DNA of 44,502 nt from Victivallales bacterium (GCA_017417585.1 JAFPYX010000021.1:1-44502); one strand, 5' to 3'; counted from the first letter of the stretch, positions 1 to 10,324 are shown. A program made the numbers and translations. The notes: a model not told the origin generated them from the letters alone.

Positions 1-1
1 C

Positions 2-3000
2 GTGAGGGGAAGCGTGACCGTCGATGGCGGTACGTTCACCCTCTCGGACGCCTCCTCCGCCGTGGACATCGGGGGCACCTTCGCGGTCAGGAACGCGACC
101 TTCGCGATGAACTACGGCTACTACGGCTGCCGGGGGATCACAGTCAACGAAGGTGGCTCACTCGTTCTTGATAACGCTAAAGCGACATACTCTGGAAACT
201 TCATAACCATCAATGATGGTGGAAGTATTTCCTTCAATAATTCAACCATTGCTGGAGGTTTCACGTCATACGGCGATGTTATCAGTTCTGATACCGTATT
301 TAATGGACAGATAACTATTTCTGGTGGCAGTTTTGCCGATTCAGGAAGTTCATTCAAAGGCAAACTCTCTGTTTCTGGAAACACAGAGGTCTCGTTGACT
401 GACAGCATTGTTACTGATGTTAATGGAATATCCATTGCAAAAGGTGGTGAATTGACATTGATGAATGTCAGTTTTGTCAATCATGCAAAATTGACTATTG
501 CGGCTGGCGCAACAGTCAATATCAACCAATGCAACGGCTATACATTAGTTGCGGAGGCGGGAGCATTCCTGAATCTTTTCGGATATACTATCGCAGCCGA
601 GGAAATGCTGAATGTCTTGAATAAATGTTCCGCAAATGACATCCATATAGAGTCAACGGGAGAAATGCGGATTAAGGACGGCGGCAGAGGTTCAGGAATC
701 ACTTTGGAATCAGGTTCATATCTTTTCGCAGAAAGCGGAGCAAGCATTTCAGATGTGACTGTAACGTCTGGTGCATATATTGAAATAGCAGACGGCGCGA
801 CTGCATTGAATGTTTCACTTGGCACTGGGGTATTTGTCGCAGGAATCACAAACGAAGGCGAAAATCCACTTCTCATAGGCAGGCTTTCTGGAGAAACTGT
901 GACTGGTGAAATTAAAAACGGCACTATTTCTGGAGCGCTTAAACTTGGCGATGGGGCGACTGTTTCTGGACTTTCGGGCAACTTTACGCTTGAAATATCC
1001 GACCTTTCTGGCAATTACAGCATAACGGGCAACGACTTCAGCCAGGTAACGCTGGATTTGACAGGCGAAGGCATCATCGACCTCTCTGGAAACTACTGGG
1101 GAACAACGGACATTGATGCTATCTACGAGCGTCTTGGCGTGGATTCCAGCATGGTTCGCATCGACGACGTCCTGGGACGCAACCCCAATGCTGCCGCCTT
1201 TGCCTTGGAATCAACAAACTTGACCAAGAACTACCTCGCACCAGGACAGACCAGCATCTCCTTTGTGTTTAACGCGCTTCTGGACGCTGACAGCATCTCC
1301 ACCGACGCAATCACCTTCGTCTCCACATCAGGCAAAGTTGTCAATATCACCCAGGCCACTGTCCAGGACAACGTATTGACCATTGAGTTTGATGAACTTA
1401 CCACGGAGGGCTTCTATACCATCCGTTTCGCGGACACCATCCGCGATGTGGACGGGAATACGCTCACTTCTCTACGCAATGACGCGCTTGCGGACGGAAT
1501 TGGCGAGCAGCTGCGCATCACGGCGCGTCTCTCTGGCGCGTCGGTGGTGAAGGTCGCGCCCGCCGGTGACGTCGCTGGCACGCTGACAACGTTCCAGGTC
1601 TATTTCAACAAGACTGTCGATTCGTCCACCCTGAAGGACAACGTGCGGCTGATTGCGCCCGACGGCACGTCCATTGCGCCGACTGCTGTGCGTATGCTGA
1701 ACGATTCCACCGCCGAGTTCACGGTTCCCGCGCAGACGGCGGCTGGCAGATACTCCGTGCTGGTTTCTTCTAATGTGGCGGACTATGCAGGAACCTTGCT
1801 CGACCAGAACGGCAATGGGATTGGCGGCGAGGCCGATGACGGCTATGCCTCAACATTTGCGCTGACGGAAATTGACTTGGCGGTCAAGGATGTCCAAGTG
1901 GCGGATACGCTGACAAATGGCGAGGACGCAGCAATCACCTGGAAGGTCGCCAACGAAAGCGGCACAGCCCTGATGGGAAGCTGGACGGACGGCGTATATC
2001 TCTCGACGGATGCCAGATGGGACATCGGGGACACGCTGCTTGCGACCTACACTCACGAAAATGGTCTGAATGCGGGGCAGACCCTGGTTGGCGAAGCTTC
2101 CCTGAAACTGCTCGGTGTCAAGGAGGGAAGCTACTATCTGCTGGTGCGTTCGGACATCCACAACGATGAGGATGCAGGCATAGCGGCATCCACTGCCGCC
2201 CAGAATCTGGTTGCCACGCGCATCACCGTGGAAATTCCGCAGTTGTCCGTTGGCGAGACTGCAACAGGGAGTTTTGCGGCATCAGGTGATTTTGCGACCT
2301 ATAGAGTGCATCAGAATGCGGGCGAGGCACTGCAACTCGTGCTCGACAGCCAGATTGACGCCGCCAATCTGGAGTTCTACGTCGGCTATGGCTATGCGCC
2401 CAGCCGCGAGCAGTATGACGCAAAGCTCCAGCGCATCACTGACGCCACCATGTCCATCAACGCAGGCATCGTTCCGCGAGATGTCTATGTGCTGGTCTAT
2501 GCGAAATCCACTTCGGAGGCGTTCGACTATACTTTGTCCGCAAGCAAGGCTCCCGCCGCCATCGACAAGATTTCGCAGTCCAGCCAGGATGCTTCAGAGG
2601 CCATCACGCTGACGATAACAGGCAAGAACTTCACGAATGGAATGACGGCCAGACTGGTTTCATCGGACGGTACGGTCACTGTCCTGGACAATCTGAAACT
2701 TTCCGGCACGACCAAACTCACGGCCACCATCGCCGCCGACACGCTTGCCACCGGTGACTACACGCTGGAGCTGGTTGACGGCGAGAGCACGGTTGCCGGA
2801 AATCAGCCAGTCTCCGTCAGCGCGATTGCGGGCGAAGGCAAACTGGAGCATTCCTTCTATGCGCCTTCCACGGTCGGCCGCCACGCCAACCACACGCTGT
2901 ATCTGACCATCTCCAACACGGGGACGGCGGCCATCGATGCACCGCTGGTCTTCTTCACGCCCACGCAGTCCCATGCCAATGGCACGGAGACAATGGGAGC

Positions 3001-6000
3001 CATTCTCTCCTTGAGGTATGACCAGAGTGCATTCTGGGTGTCCACCATTCCCGCCGGTTATTCCGACTCGCTCTCCTTCTTCGTCAATGGCGAGACATCC
3101 GGCACGATTCAGCCTGGCGAAAGCGTCTCCGTCCCCATCTACTACACAGGATGGCGCACAGACGACTGGGATTTCGGCGATTCCCACATCAACTGGAATG
3201 TCAGCGTGCTCTACGCCAACGACAGCACACCTCTCCTATGGAGCGATGTATTCCAGAACAGCGGTCTTTCCGTGACAACGGAACAGGAGCTTGCGCAGGC
3301 GTTCAGCGCGGAATTCGGCGACACCTGGGGCGGCTACTACGAGATGGTCGTCGGCAACCTCCACTATCTGGATGAAATCGGCGTATCCGCCGGCACTGTT
3401 GATTCGAGTTCCATGCTCCGTTTCGAGGCTATGCAGAAGGCGGGTGTCCTGCAGCCCTTCCATAATCTCGTCGAGACCGAGGATTTGGCCTTGGCTGGAA
3501 ACTCCATTGCAATTCAGCGCACATACGACATTGGTCAGGGAACGATGGAGGAGGCAGGTTCTTTCGGCTATGGCTGGACCTTCAATTGGGATGTGCGCCT
3601 CACGACGACATCCGCTGGCGACGTGCAGATTGTCCAGGGCGGCACACGGCGCATCTACCAGCCGACGGCAACGTTCAGTTATCAGTCCGTCAGCAAGGAC
3701 GGCTCATCTCTCAAGAACAACTCCACAGGCTATCGCCTCACGGATGCGGACGGCAGCCAGTGGCAGTTCGACACCGATGGGCGGCTGCTTTACGTCATTG
3801 AAGCGACTGGCGAGCGCATTTCCTGCACCTACAACGCCAATGGGCAGCTTTCCCGTCTCACCAACACCAGCACGGGCAGTTTCATCTCTATTGTCCGCGA
3901 TGCGGACACGGGGTTGATAACGGCTCTAAAGGACAGCACGGGAAAGGGCATTTCCTACGGCTACAGCGAGGACGACGACCTCGTCTCCGTCACGGATTCC
4001 ACCAAGAACGTGATTGCCACCTACGAATACTACGCCTCCACGGAACACGCCCTGACCAAGGCGACGGACAGCGAAGGCATCTCCACTGCCTACGCCTACG
4101 ATGAGATCGGGCGCATTGTCTCCATCGCCAATGCCGATGGCACGACAACACTTGCATACGGCACGGCTGGCGAGGTTACGATGACCAACGGCGACTCGCA
4201 GATTACGCTCTACTATGCCCCCAACGGCAACATCGCGAAGATCACCGACAATGTGACGGGCAAGGTCTATTCCTACACCTACAACGCCAATGGCGAGTTT
4301 GTTTCGGGTAAGGAATCCGATGGCAATGCCCTGGCCTCGCAGTTCAGCTTCGCGGGGCAGGAGATTGACGTCTGCTACACGGGCGTTGACTTCAGCAATC
4401 TCGTGTTCAATGCCGTCTATAACACGAACATCAACTCCAACCACTACACGGTCGATGGCATCACCTACTACAAGACCGACAAGGACGGCAACATCCTCCG
4501 ACAGAACGACACAGCGGACGAATACTATGTCGTAGGGTATGATGCGGAGGATGAACTCAAATACTATCTGATTTATAAAGATGGTGTCAACATTGAGAAA
4601 ACTTACTCTTCTGCAAACGGCGTAAACGCCATTGCCAAGGATGTGTTTGTGGGAGACAAGCAACTGGATATTCAACTTAGTCTGGACGGCGCTGAGGCGG
4701 AAGATGGTTATTATCATGCTACCGTGACCGTCACCAACATCAGCAACGCCGACGCATACGCTCCCATCGTCACACTCGCTGGAAGCGACGGGCTTGTGTT
4801 CTCCGAAAACGGAAACAACGTATTCTCGCTCTATGCGGCAAACTATGATTCCGAAACGCCTGGATTTGTTGCTGCGGGAAGCAGCTATTCCATTGATGTT
4901 GCCTATACAAAATCAGAAGCAGATGCGACAATTTCACTATCTTCAATCAAGGCGGAATCCCAAAAAGCAAGCGAAGCAATATCTCTGGATTCAATCTTGG
5001 GAATGCCGACATCCTACTTTGAAACAAATTATTCTGATTTACTAACCAGTTTACGCGTTACCATAGGTGATTCGTATTGTTCTTATTTGGCAACACTTGC
5101 TAATATATGTTCTCAAATGAGAGAGGCTAATTATTATTCAATTAATCTTGCTAACTTTAATGATGTTTTAGTGTCAAATGCATATGAAAAATTAAATGAC
5201 CTTAATAATCAAGAAGAAAATCGTTTAAGTTTCGAATATGATTTCCCCAACACTTATTCAAACGAAAACACAAGAAGTTCATTGGAATATGGTTGTTCTG
5301 TCTGGGGAAGTTATTCAGAGTATTCTCTTATTCCGGGTGGAGGACTTAAAACCGTTAGAGTTATGCAGGTTGGGGAAATCGAAGAGAAAGAATATTCAAA
5401 TACTTATATTTTGATTCATGGTAATCTGGCTGATTGGAATGGTGTTGATTGGCCTTGGGGGACAGCATTCAAAATCAGAAAACAAGATCCAGAAGCACAG
5501 ATTCTCATTGTAGATTGGGATTCTATGTCGAATTTTACAAATACGGGGGAAGTTGACAATGGAGATCATATTGAAACTGTGGTTCGATTTATGAGCTTAA
5601 TATTTGGTCTGCATCCCCTAAGTAGTTCTAACGTAACTCTGATAGGACATTCCTACGGAGCACATATAGCAGGAGGTCTGGTTTCTCAAGGAATTATTCC
5701 AAATGCTAAGAGGCTTATTGCATTAGATCCTGCGTCCATAACCGTTACGGGGGCAGGACAAACAAATATACCAAGCCAATGGGAATTAGATAACCTTCCT
5801 GGCACGTTGGTTGAAGTGTATAAAAGTAGTAATGGTTTTGGAACAAGCGATACTTATGGAAACATTAATTTTGTTGTTGCCAAAAATAATACATTGAACG
5901 CTTCTGGATTTACTTTAGGTTACAAGCATTCGTATGCATGGCAATGGTTTAACACCACAATTAACCAAGAGTCTACTGTTGGTTGGGGGTGGAATGGTGG

Positions 6001-9000
6001 TGGCGCAGGAAACAACTGGGTTGGTGTTATAGGAGAATCAAACCAGATACAGGGGAAAATAGTTTCGGAAAATTCATATTCAGGTGCAATTAATGCGGTA
6101 GCCAAATTGGTTGACTATAGATTAATTACGCCAGGTATAGCGGATAATCAAACATTCAAAACAAACAAAGAATATACAATTCAGGTTGGAGTTACAAATG
6201 ATGCGAATAATACCGCATATGAGGTTCAAGTATTAAAACTTTTACAAAAACAACAAGGCAGTTCTGTTAAGGTTTGGCTTTCTGCTGATTCAGTATTGGA
6301 TGAGAAAGATGTGCTACTCGGAGTAAGCGGATTAGCCCTTGGAGCCGGGGAGACTAAACCATCGTTGGAAATTAACCTTGATTTTGGCAAGATTAAAGCA
6401 GATGACTATCTAGGACACATGGCGTATATCATTATCCAGGCTGGAGGATATTCCTATGATGTTCAAACGAGGGATAGAGTGGAGATTGGGCTAACGGGTA
6501 GTTATGATGGGCAAGATGATGGATATTATAAAGAATTCGTTGCCGGTGAACTTGATTCGAGCAATAATTGGATTGCTGTTCCAATTCAACTTCGAGAGAA
6601 TGAAGCTCCTTATGCTCTCATAAAAGTTTCCTCTGATAAAGCAGAAGTAGCACAAACAGGAAATGGCCAAACATCGTACTCTTATAAAGGCGATGCAATA
6701 TCTTGCTATACGGCGACCTATACGGTAGATGCTCTTTCAGAAGACGGTTATGCGTTGATAACGCTTAATGGTAAGCAATCATACGATTCTGAGGACAAAT
6801 ATAACTTGAAGTCATACGATTGGTTTGAAAGCAATGAGAATGGCGCTATTTCAGCTATGTCATTCATATCTTCTGGGAATGACAAGTTATCAGAAATTCA
6901 AGTTTTGCTTCCTGCTGACACAAGTAAGACATATCTTCTGAAAGTCACGGACTCTGATGGTTATTCAGACTACCATGCGGTTAATATTTCTGTGATTAAC
7001 TCTTACGATGGCTCTGGAAATCCTATCGCCAATGCGGGTAAAAGCCAAAGTCACTCCTTTGCTAAAAATGAAACATCATTTAGTTTTACAGTCAATGCTG
7101 ACAAATCAAAGGCCTTTAACGATGCAACAATTGACCGGTACTATTGGGATTTTGATGGGAGATGTTTCTCAACATTGACACCTGAACTCAACTTTACCGT
7201 CACCCAGCACGAAAGGAAGGAGACTGATGAAAGCGGTAAAGAAACGATTTCCTACTCTTATAGCTGGGTGTATAAGCCGGTTGAGGATACTGGTAACAGG
7301 TTTACCAATAATGTTGTTTCACTCTCAACGAACAGAAGTAGTCTTGACATTGCCTTGACTGTTGAAGACAGCAATGCATTAATGAGTTTGAACACTTCTA
7401 AAGTTGTCCTTTCGGTTTCCAGTGATACATCTGGCTCTACCGACCCGAATGACAAGACGGTAGCGGAGGGTGTTGGCGAGGCAGGATATGTGCAGGCGGG
7501 GTCTAAACTCTCCTACAAAGTGGAGTTCGAAAATGACCCCGAGTTCGCGACGGCTCCGGCGCAGTGGGTGCGGGTCTTTGACACGCTGGACGGCAGCAAG
7601 TACGACTTGGATAGTTTTGTGCTGGAGGAGTTCTGCATTGCGGGCAATTCCTTTGTGGTCGGCGACGGGCGCGACTCCTTCAACCGCACCGTTGAATTGG
7701 CGATTCTGGACTACACCATCACCGCGACCATCAGCATCAATCTCGTCACGGAGGAGGATACTGGCATCACTCAGATGGTGGCGGAGTTTATGGCGGTCGA
7801 TCCCGAAAGCGGCTTCATGCTTCAGGATTTGGAGAACGGTCTGCTGCCCGTCAACGATGCCTTCGGCTCGGGCGAGGGGCACATAAGCTACACCATCAAT
7901 GCGTTGGATGACCTGCCCAGCGGCACGGAAATCACCAACACCGCGAAGATCTACTTCGACTTCAACGACCCGATTGACACGCCGACTACGCTCAACACCA
8001 TCGACGCCGATGTTCCAAGCGCAGTCGATCTCACGCTTTCTGCTGACGACGATGGTCTGATTACACTTGCGATGAGCGCGGAGGATGTCGGTTCAGGCGT
8101 GGAAGGATACAATGTTCGCTGGTCCACCGATGGCGAACATTTCATCGACTACGGCTACACCACCTACACGCAACTGCAATTGCCTGGTCGTGGCGGTGTC
8201 ACCTATCATTTCCAGATACAGGCGGTCGATGCCGTTGGGCAGGTTTCCGAGTGGTCAGCCGTCCAGTCCATCGAAATCAGCGGTGTGCCGACAGACCTTG
8301 AAGGCACATCGGGAGGCATCTCCTGGAAACCAGTTGCTGGTTCGGACAGCTATGTAGTCGAATATTCGACGGATGCCTTCGAGCATTTCGTCCGCCTCCA
8401 GGTTGCTGGAACTTCGCTGGATGCCTTCAGTCTGCCACAGGCGACCTACCAGTGGCGCGTCCGTGCGGCTGACTTGGACGAGTGGGAATACGGCGAGGAG
8501 ATTGTCGCTCCGCAGGCGATTTCCGAGCCGCAGTTCATCCAGTCGAATGCGGATGGCACTCTGGATGCCTTCTTCGTGAATATCCAGAACACCTGGGGTG
8601 GAAACTATCAGGCTAGACACGTTGGCGTTGGGGATTGGACTGGCACAGGCCAAACAGTTGCACTGACTGGAAAGAATGTCATTGCCGACATCTATGCCGG
8701 CTCGGACGACGCCTCTGTCCTGCTCTTGACGGATGACGCCAATGGCGATGCGCTTTTCGTCGATGACATCTACTCCGCATTCCCAGCAGAACTTGATGTT
8801 CAGGCACGAATCGCGCAGATTGACGAGATTCGAGCGGGGGTTGGCAACGACATCGTTGACTTGACCAGCCAGAGGTTCGACTACATCGGCGGCGGGATGA
8901 CCGTTCGCGGCGGCTTGGGCGATGATGTCATCTGGGCGAACAAGGGCGACAACTGGCTCTTCGGTGATGCAGGCAACGACAACATCGTCGGCGCGGGCGG

Positions 9001-9352
9001 CAATGACGTCATTGTCGGCGGCGCGGGCGATGACACTCTGCACGGCGGCGGTGGAAACGATATCTTCGCCTTCGGCGGCGACTGGGGCAAGGACACCATG
9101 ACACAGCTTGAAACGGGCAAGGTCACCCTGTGGTTTGCGGACGGCGACGAGACCAAGTGGAATGCCGATTCGCTGACCTACACTGACGGGGATAATTCGG
9201 TCAAGGTCTCTGGCGTTGCCTTGGAGAACATCTCGCTGAAGTTCGGCGATGATGGCAGTCAGCAATACCAGAATATGCTTGCGGCTGGCGCGTTCAACGA
9301 GTTTACCAGCGAGAAAATCTTCGAGGACAAGAATAGGGGAATGCTGGCATAA
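2..9352 (+). CDS. giant modular secreted protein with RHS, lipase-like and RTX modules (5' truncated)
   Basis: The frame is open from the first bases, so the true start lies upstream. At least 3116 residues are visible. Modules in order: beta-helix or autotransporter-passenger-like repeats (1-390), two SbsA-like Ig domains (about 393-620), a CARDB-like domain (623-727), a pre-peptidase-C-like domain (about 748-850), an IPT/TIG-like domain (860-942), an RHS head with YD repeats (about 1150-1510; YAYDEIGRI near 1364), a lipase-like alpha/beta hydrolase (about 1800-1990), CARDB and PKD-like domains, a conserved-repeat domain (about 2495-2665), Fn3-like domains, and RTX GGxGxD repeats (about 2945-3030). 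In the hydrolase, GHSYG supplies Ser1884, LDPA supplies Asp1909 and YKHSY supplies a candidate His1976, matching the pancreatic-lipase (PF00151) pattern. RTX repeats imply calcium-dependent folding after type I secretion, but no secretion genes are in view. Substrate and role are unknown. The coding region is certain; domain limits are approximate. Confidence 0.9.
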   Translation: MRGSVTVDGGTFTLSDASSAVDIGGTFAVRNATFAMNYGYYGCRGITVNEGGSLVLDNAKATYSGNFITINDGGSISFNNSTIAGGFTSYGDVISSDTVFNGQITISGGSFADSGSSFKGKLSVSGNTEVSLTDSIVTDVNGISIAKGGELTLMNVSFVNHAKLTIAAGATVNINQCNGYTLVAEAGAFLNLFGYTIAAEEMLNVLNKCSANDIHIESTGEMRIKDGGRGSGITLESGSYLFAESGASISDVTVTSGAYIEIADGATALNVSLGTGVFVAGITNEGENPLLIGRLSGETVTGEIKNGTISGALKLGDGATVSGLSGNFTLEISDLSGNYSITGNDFSQVTLDLTGEGIIDLSGNYWGTTDIDAIYERLGVDSSMVRIDDVLGRNPNAAAFALESTNLTKNYLAPGQTSISFVFNALLDADSISTDAITFVSTSGKVVNITQATVQDNVLTIEFDELTTEGFYTIRFADTIRDVDGNTLTSLRNDALADGIGEQLRITARLSGASVVKVAPAGDVAGTLTTFQVYFNKTVDSSTLKDNVRLIAPDGTSIAPTAVRMLNDSTAEFTVPAQTAAGRYSVLVSSNVADYAGTLLDQNGNGIGGEADDGYASTFALTEIDLAVKDVQVADTLTNGEDAAITWKVANESGTALMGSWTDGVYLSTDARWDIGDTLLATYTHENGLNAGQTLVGEASLKLLGVKEGSYYLLVRSDIHNDEDAGIAASTAAQNLVATRITVEIPQLSVGETATGSFAASGDFATYRVHQNAGEALQLVLDSQIDAANLEFYVGYGYAPSREQYDAKLQRITDATMSINAGIVPRDVYVLVYAKSTSEAFDYTLSASKAPAAIDKISQSSQDASEAITLTITGKNFTNGMTARLVSSDGTVTVLDNLKLSGTTKLTATIAADTLATGDYTLELVDGESTVAGNQPVSVSAIAGEGKLEHSFYAPSTVGRHANHTLYLTISNTGTAAIDAPLVFFTPTQSHANGTETMGAILSLRYDQSAFWVSTIPAGYSDSLSFFVNGETSGTIQPGESVSVPIYYTGWRTDDWDFGDSHINWNVSVLYANDSTPLLWSDVFQNSGLSVTTEQELAQAFSAEFGDTWGGYYEMVVGNLHYLDEIGVSAGTVDSSSMLRFEAMQKAGVLQPFHNLVETEDLALAGNSIAIQRTYDIGQGTMEEAGSFGYGWTFNWDVRLTTTSAGDVQIVQGGTRRIYQPTATFSYQSVSKDGSSLKNNSTGYRLTDADGSQWQFDTDGRLLYVIEATGERISCTYNANGQLSRLTNTSTGSFISIVRDADTGLITALKDSTGKGISYGYSEDDDLVSVTDSTKNVIATYEYYASTEHALTKATDSEGISTAYAYDEIGRIVSIANADGTTTLAYGTAGEVTMTNGDSQITLYYAPNGNIAKITDNVTGKVYSYTYNANGEFVSGKESDGNALASQFSFAGQEIDVCYTGVDFSNLVFNAVYNTNINSNHYTVDGITYYKTDKDGNILRQNDTADEYYVVGYDAEDELKYYLIYKDGVNIEKTYSSANGVNAIAKDVFVGDKQLDIQLSLDGAEAEDGYYHATVTVTNISNADAYAPIVTLAGSDGLVFSENGNNVFSLYAANYDSETPGFVAAGSSYSIDVAYTKSEADATISLSSIKAESQKASEAISLDSILGMPTSYFETNYSDLLTSLRVTIGDSYCSYLATLANICSQMREANYYSINLANFNDVLVSNAYEKLNDLNNQEENRLSFEYDFPNTYSNENTRSSLEYGCSVWGSYSEYSLIPGGGLKTVRVMQVGEIEEKEYSNTYILIHGNLADWNGVDWPWGTAFKIRKQDPEAQILIVDWDSMSNFTNTGEVDNGDHIETVVRFMSLIFGLHPLSSSNVTLIGHSYGAHIAGGLVSQGIIPNAKRLIALDPASITVTGAGQTNIPSQWELDNLPGTLVEVYKSSNGFGTSDTYGNINFVVAKNNTLNASGFTLGYKHSYAWQWFNTTINQESTVGWGWNGGGAGNNWVGVIGESNQIQGKIVSENSYSGAINAVAKLVDYRLITPGIADNQTFKTNKEYTIQVGVTNDANNTAYEVQVLKLLQKQQGSSVKVWLSADSVLDEKDVLLGVSGLALGAGETKPSLEINLDFGKIKADDYLGHMAYIIIQAGGYSYDVQTRDRVEIGLTGSYDGQDDGYYKEFVAGELDSSNNWIAVPIQLRENEAPYALIKVSSDKAEVAQTGNGQTSYSYKGDAISCYTATYTVDALSEDGYALITLNGKQSYDSEDKYNLKSYDWFESNENGAISAMSFISSGNDKLSEIQVLLPADTSKTYLLKVTDSDGYSDYHAVNISVINSYDGSGNPIANAGKSQSHSFAKNETSFSFTVNADKSKAFNDATIDRYYWDFDGRCFSTLTPELNFTVTQHERKETDESGKETISYSYSWVYKPVEDTGNRFTNNVVSLSTNRSSLDIALTVEDSNALMSLNTSKVVLSVSSDTSGSTDPNDKTVAEGVGEAGYVQAGSKLSYKVEFENDPEFATAPAQWVRVFDTLDGSKYDLDSFVLEEFCIAGNSFVVGDGRDSFNRTVELAILDYTITATISINLVTEEDTGITQMVAEFMAVDPESGFMLQDLENGLLPVNDAFGSGEGHISYTINALDDLPSGTEITNTAKIYFDFNDPIDTPTTLNTIDADVPSAVDLTLSADDDGLITLAMSAEDVGSGVEGYNVRWSTDGEHFIDYGYTTYTQLQLPGRGGVTYHFQIQAVDAVGQVSEWSAVQSIEISGVPTDLEGTSGGISWKPVAGSDSYVVEYSTDAFEHFVRLQVAGTSLDAFSLPQATYQWRVRAADLDEWEYGEEIVAPQAISEPQFIQSNADGTLDAFFVNIQNTWGGNYQARHVGVGDWTGTGQTVALTGKNVIADIYAGSDDASVLLLTDDANGDALFVDDIYSAFPAELDVQARIAQIDEIRAGVGNDIVDLTSQRFDYIGGGMTVRGGLGDDVIWANKGDNWLFGDAGNDNIVGAGGNDVIVGGAGDDTLHGGGGNDIFAFGGDWGKDTMTQLETGKVTLWFADGDETKWNADSLTYTDGDNSVKVSGVALENISLKFGDDGSQQYQNMLAAGAFNEFTSEKIFEDKNRGMLA
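8837..9085 (+). repeat. RTX (hemolysin-type calcium-binding) repeat block
   Basis: This segment encodes consecutive nonapeptide-like units of the form GGxGxDxhx, for example GGLGDDVIW, GDAGNDNIV, GGAGDDTLH and GGGGNDIFAF. These bind calcium in RTX proteins and usually lie next to a C-terminal type I secretion signal. About 90 residues follow to the stop, a usual length for such a tail. Confidence 0.88.
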
Positions 9353-9837
9353 TGGGAAATAAGACAATGCAGAAATACATTCTTGTTCTTTTCCTATTGG
9401 CTTCTTCTGCTATCTTTGCCGCAGTTGATCCCATCTCCAGCCAGAGACTCGAACTCAAGCCTGGCTGGAATCTGGTGACGCTGACTCGCCCGATTACGTC
9501 TGAATCAGCTGAACGTTTTCTTGCGCTTCAACCAATGAAGCTGGATGCTGACAACAAATGCTACGTGCGCTGCACAAGTGAAGATGACATCAAGGTCGGT
9601 GTCGGCTACTGGATTTTCTCCAAAACTGCACAGCCCCCCATAGACCTTGTTCACGACCAATCGCAGACAACTTGGGTGACGGCCACCTTGACACAAGGCT
9701 GGAATCTCATCGGAGTAGCAAACAACTCAAATTGGATGATTCAGGCCACCGACATCTGGCAGTGGCTGAACGACAAGTTCCAGAGAATATCCAAAGAGGA
9801 ACTGACCATTGGTGAGGCTTATTGGGTGAAACAATGA
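9352..9837 (+). CDS. small secreted protein with two GWN repeats
   Basis: The gene encodes 161 residues. Its ATG shares one base with the stop of the giant RTX gene (TAATG), which suggests translational coupling. An alternative ATG at 9367 gives a tighter signal peptide (MQKYILVLFLLASSAIFA), so the mature protein is about 135 residues. It has an internal duplication: KPGWNLVTL followed by a GYWIFS motif, then TQGWNLIGV followed by an AYWVKQ motif at the very C terminus. Each half looks like a small beta-rich unit of about 60-65 residues. I do not recognise a characterised family. Close coupling to a giant secreted protein suggests a partner role (binding, anchoring or chaperoning), which is inference only. 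Confidence 0.8.
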   Translation: MGNKTMQKYILVLFLLASSAIFAAVDPISSQRLELKPGWNLVTLTRPITSESAERFLALQPMKLDADNKCYVRCTSEDDIKVGVGYWIFSKTAQPPIDLVHDQSQTTWVTATLTQGWNLIGVANNSNWMIQATDIWQWLNDKFQRISKEELTIGEAYWVKQ

Positions 9838-10002
9838 AATCTCCCATCCAGTACCCGCAGTTCCACTCCCAAAATGCAGGTTGCGTCCGTAGGTGACAAA
9901 TTGCTGGTACTGGGGCTAACCCTATATATTTGAGGGTATTAACGGCGATGGAGAGAAAAGAGCCAGTACCCGAGAGTGTTCAAAGTTCAAACCGAACAAA
10001 TG
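9838..10002. other. intergenic region between convergent genes
   Basis: No gene is seen here. The 10-mer CCAGTACCCG occurs near each end (about 9849 and 9963), with an inverted partial copy (CTGGTACTGG) near 9904. A TATATATT box lies near 9932. No clear intrinsic terminator was found for either convergent gene. Confidence 0.4.
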
Positions 10003-10248
10003 TCAGAAATGCCGTCTGGCAAATTCACGTCCAGAACCGGATTTCAGATATGCTTCAAATGCATAGGCCTTCTCTTTGGAATCAAAGGCTACTGCCGTCT
10101 GGATGCGCCACGGTTTGAATTTTGAAGTATGTGGAACCTCACCCGCATTGTGCTTCGCAAGTCTGGATGTCAGGTTTTCCGTGCATCCTATGTAATGGTG
10201 TGTTCCAGTGGCGATATCAATTAGGATATATACATAGAAAAATGACAT
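10003..10248 (-). CDS. GIY-YIG nuclease superfamily protein
   Basis: The product is 81 residues, a minimal stand-alone GIY-YIG domain of the UPF0213/YhbQ-like kind. YVYIL (5-9) corresponds to the GIY element and HYIG (18-21) to the YIG element. Arg29 in LTSRLAKHN is the expected catalytic arginine, and Glu65 in AFEAYLKS is the expected metal-binding glutamate. The active site therefore looks complete. Members of this family are putative single-strand or structure-specific DNA nucleases, but small ones are rarely characterised. It is downstream of tmRNA on the same strand, with structured DNA in between, and need not be co-transcribed. The start is set by the only in-frame ATG ahead of the conserved YVYIL. 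Confidence 0.85.
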   Translation of the reverse strand: MSFFYVYILIDIATGTHHYIGCTENLTSRLAKHNAGEVPHTSKFKPWRIQTAVAFDSKEKAYAFEAYLKSGSGREFARRHF

Positions 10249-10324
10249 TATGTTGCGTATGGATTCTAAGATAGCAAATGAAAATACTTGACCATTCGCC
10301 CGCCTTCATTTCATTACGGCGCGG

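Noticed and set aside
1..9352. RHS polymorphic toxin with immunity gene
   Set aside because: There are only a few YD repeats, no RHS core terminus, and the frame runs on into PKD, Fn3 and RTX domains; the small downstream gene has a signal peptide and repeats rather than immunity features.
8255..9367. Long minus-strand open frame (370 codons) opposite the RTX region
   Set aside because: It is antisense to a clear RTX coding region and arises from its codon bias; no family motif or ribosome site supports it.
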